DNA of 8,599 bases from Deltaproteobacteria bacterium (GTDB lineage: Bacteria > Desulfobacterota > Binatia > UBA9968). Each line of letters begins with the position of its first letter. Within the stretch, counting starts at the first letter, position 1. The stretch is from contig JAJONK010000562.1 of NCBI GenBank assembly GCA_021323355.1, positions 1 to 8,599 of the forward strand, read 5' to 3'. The translations under genes were made by a program, and so were the position numbers. The notes under the pieces are model-generated. The model did no database searches, was not told the DNA's origin, and saw only the letters and a program-made list of their open reading frames with translations. Below, in pieces: positions 6,692 through 8,599 of the stretch.

Positions 6692-7282
6692 GGATTATCC
6701 GCTAGCAGCGCCGTGAGGGTCAACGCCAAACGGAAGCCGTAATCGGCATATCGAAAACTTGGCGGCAGAGAGCTGCGCGCCGCACATCGGCTAAACTTGA
6801 TCCGGTGACGCCATGAACCGCCGCGTGATGCGCGCCTTAACCCTGAGAGCGGCCCCTGGGGATTCCTGTCAGGCGTAACCGGGATACGCTCTTTGGCAAG
6901 GTGGTTCATCGCCCCAAGGATAGAGCTCGTCTTGGCGCTGGCCACGCGCCGCCTTTTCCCATTCGGCTTCGCTCGGCAGCCGGAAAGCTTTGCCGGTCCG
7001 CGCGCGCAACCAAACGCAGTAGGCTACCGCATCATCCCAGGTGACGCCGACAACCGGCTGCTCGGGATCCGCAAACATCGGCTCCGACCAAAACGGCGCA
7101 GCCACAGCCTGGCGCTCCTCAACGTAGATTCTGTATTCTCTGTTGGTGACCGGAACCTTTGCAATCGCGAACGAATCGAGCCAAACCCGATGGCGCGGCA
7201 TTTCATTTTCCGGTCCGGCATCGCTTCCCATTAAAAAGAAGCTTGCCGGAATAGTGATCATCTCAGGCATGGCCTCAAGCAT
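6688..7282 (-). pseudogene. Broken SUMF1/FGE-sulfatase-domain gene (central deletion plus frameshift)
   Basis: Two parts of one family lie in different minus-strand frames. The N-terminal part (7282 to about 6896) reads 'MITIPASFFLMGSDAG', 'HRVWLDSFAIAKVPVTNREY', 'PVVGVTWDDAVAYC', 'RLPSEAEWEKAARG' and 'LYPWGDEPP', then hits a stop at 6871-6869. The C-terminal part, one frame over from about 6879, reads 'VTPDRNPQGPLSG', 'RRASRGGSWRHRIKF', 'SRCAARSSLPP' and 'YADYGFRLAL', ending at 6688. Only about 20 bases separate the two parts, where relatives have some 45-60 residues including the hallmark 'GLYDMxGNVWEW' motif. A deletion with loss of frame is therefore the best reading. The two cysteines of true formylglycine-generating enzymes, expected just after 'RGGS', are absent, so the ancestor was a SUMF-fold protein rather than a sulfatase activator. 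The start is uncertain: ATG 7282 or 7270, or TTG 7306. Confidence 0.82.
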
Positions 7283-7333
7283 CACGATCAGATTAGGTTT
7301 ACCCAAATGGTGTTGTCAACGAAAATCAACTTA

Positions 7334-7362
7334 TTGCACAAGCTTTGCGGATTGCCTATAAG
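7334..7362 (+). promoter_or_regulatory. Candidate sigma-70 promoter for the Bug/TctC receptor gene
   Basis: TTGCAC (7334-7339) and TATAAG (7357-7362) are separated by 17 bases, the optimal spacing. The -10 matches consensus at five of six bases, the -35 only at TTG. Transcription would begin near 7369, leaving a leader of about 20 bases that holds the SD. The site lies in the short divergent gap between the SUMF-like remnant and the receptor gene. Confidence 0.4.
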
Positions 7363-7388
7363 CAGTTCTCAAAGGACAGGAGGGTTGC

Positions 7389-8432
7389 ATGAGGATTAGA
7401 GATATAATCGCTGCGGCGCTGGTCGGTTTGATCTCGTTATTTTGGGGGAGCGCGGCACAAGCTCAAGCAACGCCATTCTACAAGGATAAGACCATCCGCA
7501 TCATCGTTGGTTTTACCGCGGGCGGCCTTTACGATCAGTACGCGCGCATTCTCTCCCGCCATATGCCCAAGTACATTCCTGGAAACCCGAATATCATTGT
7601 ACAGAACATGCCGGGCGCCGGTTCGCTGACGGCAACCAATTATGTTTATAGCGTCGCCAAGCCTGATGGTTTGACCCTCGGCATGCCGGGGAGCGGCATC
7701 TATCTCGATCAGATGTTAGGACGAAAGGAAGCCACCTTCGATGTCACTAAATTGGCATGGCTTGGCAGCGTGGACCAAAGGGACTTGGTGCTTTACATGA
7801 AAGCCGACTCTCAGTGGAAATCGATTGACGACATTCTCAACATTAGCGAGCCTGCCAAATGCGGCGCAACCGGAACATCGGATTTGACGACAATCATGGT
7901 CAATATTCTTGAAGAAACCCTCGGCGCCAAGTTCAACAACGTTAGAGGCTATCCCGGGGGCGTTGAGATTGACCTGGCAATTGAAAAAGGCGAGATCCAT
8001 TGTCGGGGCACCGGCATTACAACCCACTTTGCCCGGGAGCCGTATTTCACCTGGCACAAGTCCGGCTTCGACAGGCACATAGTACAAACCGGAGCCAAAA
8101 AAGACTCGCGGCTGCCGGATGCGCCGACATTGTCCGAACTGATGGACAAAAAGAAAACGCCTGCACTCAGCCGTAATGTTGCACGCGTGATGCTCGTCTC
8201 CGCGACTTTGGGGCGCCCGCTCATTGGTACGCCGGGCATTCCGCCGGAGCGCATCAAAGTTCTGCGTGAAGCCTATCTCAAAGCCTTCGCCGAACCGGAG
8301 GTCGTTCAAGAAGCCAAGAAGAGCCGCCTCGATCTGGAAACTCTAGCCGGCGCGGAAGTCGAAACGCAGATTCGCGAGGTCATGAATCAACCGCAGGAAG
8401 TCATCGAACGAGTGAAGAAGCTGTCTGAGTGA
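7389..8432 (+). CDS. Bug/TctC-family periplasmic solute receptor (tripartite tricarboxylate transporter type)
   Basis: This 347-residue secreted binding protein has a Sec signal peptide: basic MRIR, a hydrophobic core about 6-20, and a cleavage site near A25-Q-A27. The mature part starts 'TPFYKDKTIRIIVGFTAGGLYDQYAR', the usual Bug opening in which the G-F-x-A-G-G loop helps bind the carboxylate ligand. It continues with 'VQNMPGAGSL' and 'KPDGLTLGMPG'. The C-terminal segment 'GIPPERIKVLREAYLKAFAEPE' and the 'ARRLD'-like stretch also fit the family. Such proteins capture organic acids or similar small molecules for the TctA/TctB membrane pair; many are orphans, and no tctA or tctB is seen in this window. 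The start is well supported by GGAGG (7379-7383), five bases before the ATG, and by a plausible promoter upstream. The ligand is not predictable. Confidence 0.93.
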   Translation: MRIRDIIAAALVGLISLFWGSAAQAQATPFYKDKTIRIIVGFTAGGLYDQYARILSRHMPKYIPGNPNIIVQNMPGAGSLTATNYVYSVAKPDGLTLGMPGSGIYLDQMLGRKEATFDVTKLAWLGSVDQRDLVLYMKADSQWKSIDDILNISEPAKCGATGTSDLTTIMVNILEETLGAKFNNVRGYPGGVEIDLAIEKGEIHCRGTGITTHFAREPYFTWHKSGFDRHIVQTGAKKDSRLPDAPTLSELMDKKKTPALSRNVARVMLVSATLGRPLIGTPGIPPERIKVLREAYLKAFAEPEVVQEAKKSRLDLETLAGAEVETQIREVMNQPQEVIERVKKLSE

Positions 8433-8488
8433 TTGAGTGGGACGGTTGTTTGTGGTTCAGTTCTGAATAGGACGATCGAGGTAGCGCC

Positions 8489-8599
8489 ATGGAAATACAT
8501 ATTAAAATGGCTCCGGCGCAATATAAGCGATTGCGTAACTCCTACCCTATCGACTCTCCGGTACGTGATCTCATTGACAATGCCAGACGACTTGATCAT
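8489..8599 (+). CDS. Unrecognised protein, N-terminal 37 codons (cut by right edge)
   Basis: An ATG at 8489 is preceded by GAGGT (8478-8482) at six bases spacing, a good SD, and the frame stays open to the edge of the window. The peptide starts M-E-I-H-I-K-M-A-P and ends with the polar stretch 'SPVRDLIDNARRLDH'. There is no signal peptide or membrane segment in this part. It lies 56 bases after the receptor gene on the same strand with no clear terminator between, so it may belong to the same transcript. No family is recognised from 37 residues. Confidence 0.5.
   Translation, partial: MEIHIKMAPAQYKRLRNSYPIDSPVRDLIDNARRLDH

Noticed and set aside
6688..7282. Reading the SUMF-like region as a working formylglycine-generating enzyme
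   Set aside because: The frame is broken, the central motif is missing, and the catalytic cysteines of that enzyme are not present after 'RGGS'.
7716..8309. 197-codon open frame on the minus strand
   Set aside because: It lies wholly inside the Bug/TctC receptor gene, has no family features, and is explained by codon composition of the opposite strand.
8387..8599. 70-codon minus-strand open frame at the right edge
   Set aside because: It covers the receptor C terminus and the better-supported plus-strand start at 8489; no SD-supported start or motif.

Overview
This window looks like a stretch of chromosome from a Gram-negative, probably environmental proteobacterium-like organism. The clues are a periplasmic solute receptor of the Bug/TctC (tripartite tricarboxylate transporter) type, a lipoprotein signal peptide, a bactofilin, and a membrane acyl desaturase of the stearoyl-CoA type. 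No rRNA, tRNA, phage, transposase or CRISPR signal was seen. The assignment to Proteobacteria is inference from gene content, not from a marker gene.

Layout, left to right. (1) 1-669, minus: the N-terminal 223 codons of a DegT/DnrJ/EryC1-type PLP aminotransferase, cut by the window edge. (2) 889-1206, minus: a small cupin with a strong Shine-Dalgarno (SD) site; the stretch between its two cupin motifs is missing. (3) 1610-2584, plus: a delta-9-type fatty acid desaturase with all three histidine boxes. (4) 3475 down to 2619, minus: a two-gene operon in which a bactofilin and a small zinc-ribbon protein overlap by ATGA. (5) 4042-5109, plus: an enolase-superfamily (mandelate racemase/muconate lactonizing enzyme-like) protein whose best start is a CTG and whose catalytic residues differ from the textbook set. 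(6) 7282 down to 5309, minus: a broken SUMF1/FGE-sulfatase-domain gene that lacks its central segment and is frameshifted. Its last codons overlap the start of a 460-residue lipoprotein carrying what looks like a nucleoside-phosphorylase-type domain. (7) 7389-8432, plus: the Bug/TctC receptor, with signal peptide, SD and a plausible promoter. (8) 8489 to the right edge, plus: the first 37 codons of an unrecognised gene.

The genes do not form one pathway. The only convincing co-transcribed pair is bactofilin plus zinc ribbon. The SUMF-like remnant and the lipoprotein may be a second, decayed, pair. Two independent genes (cupin and SUMF-like) have lost an internal segment, which points to gene decay here or to collapsed sequence in an assembly.

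I found no clear new multi-gene system. The items most worth a second look are the phosphorylase-like lipoprotein, the unusual active site and start of the enolase-superfamily protein, and the two internally deleted genes.
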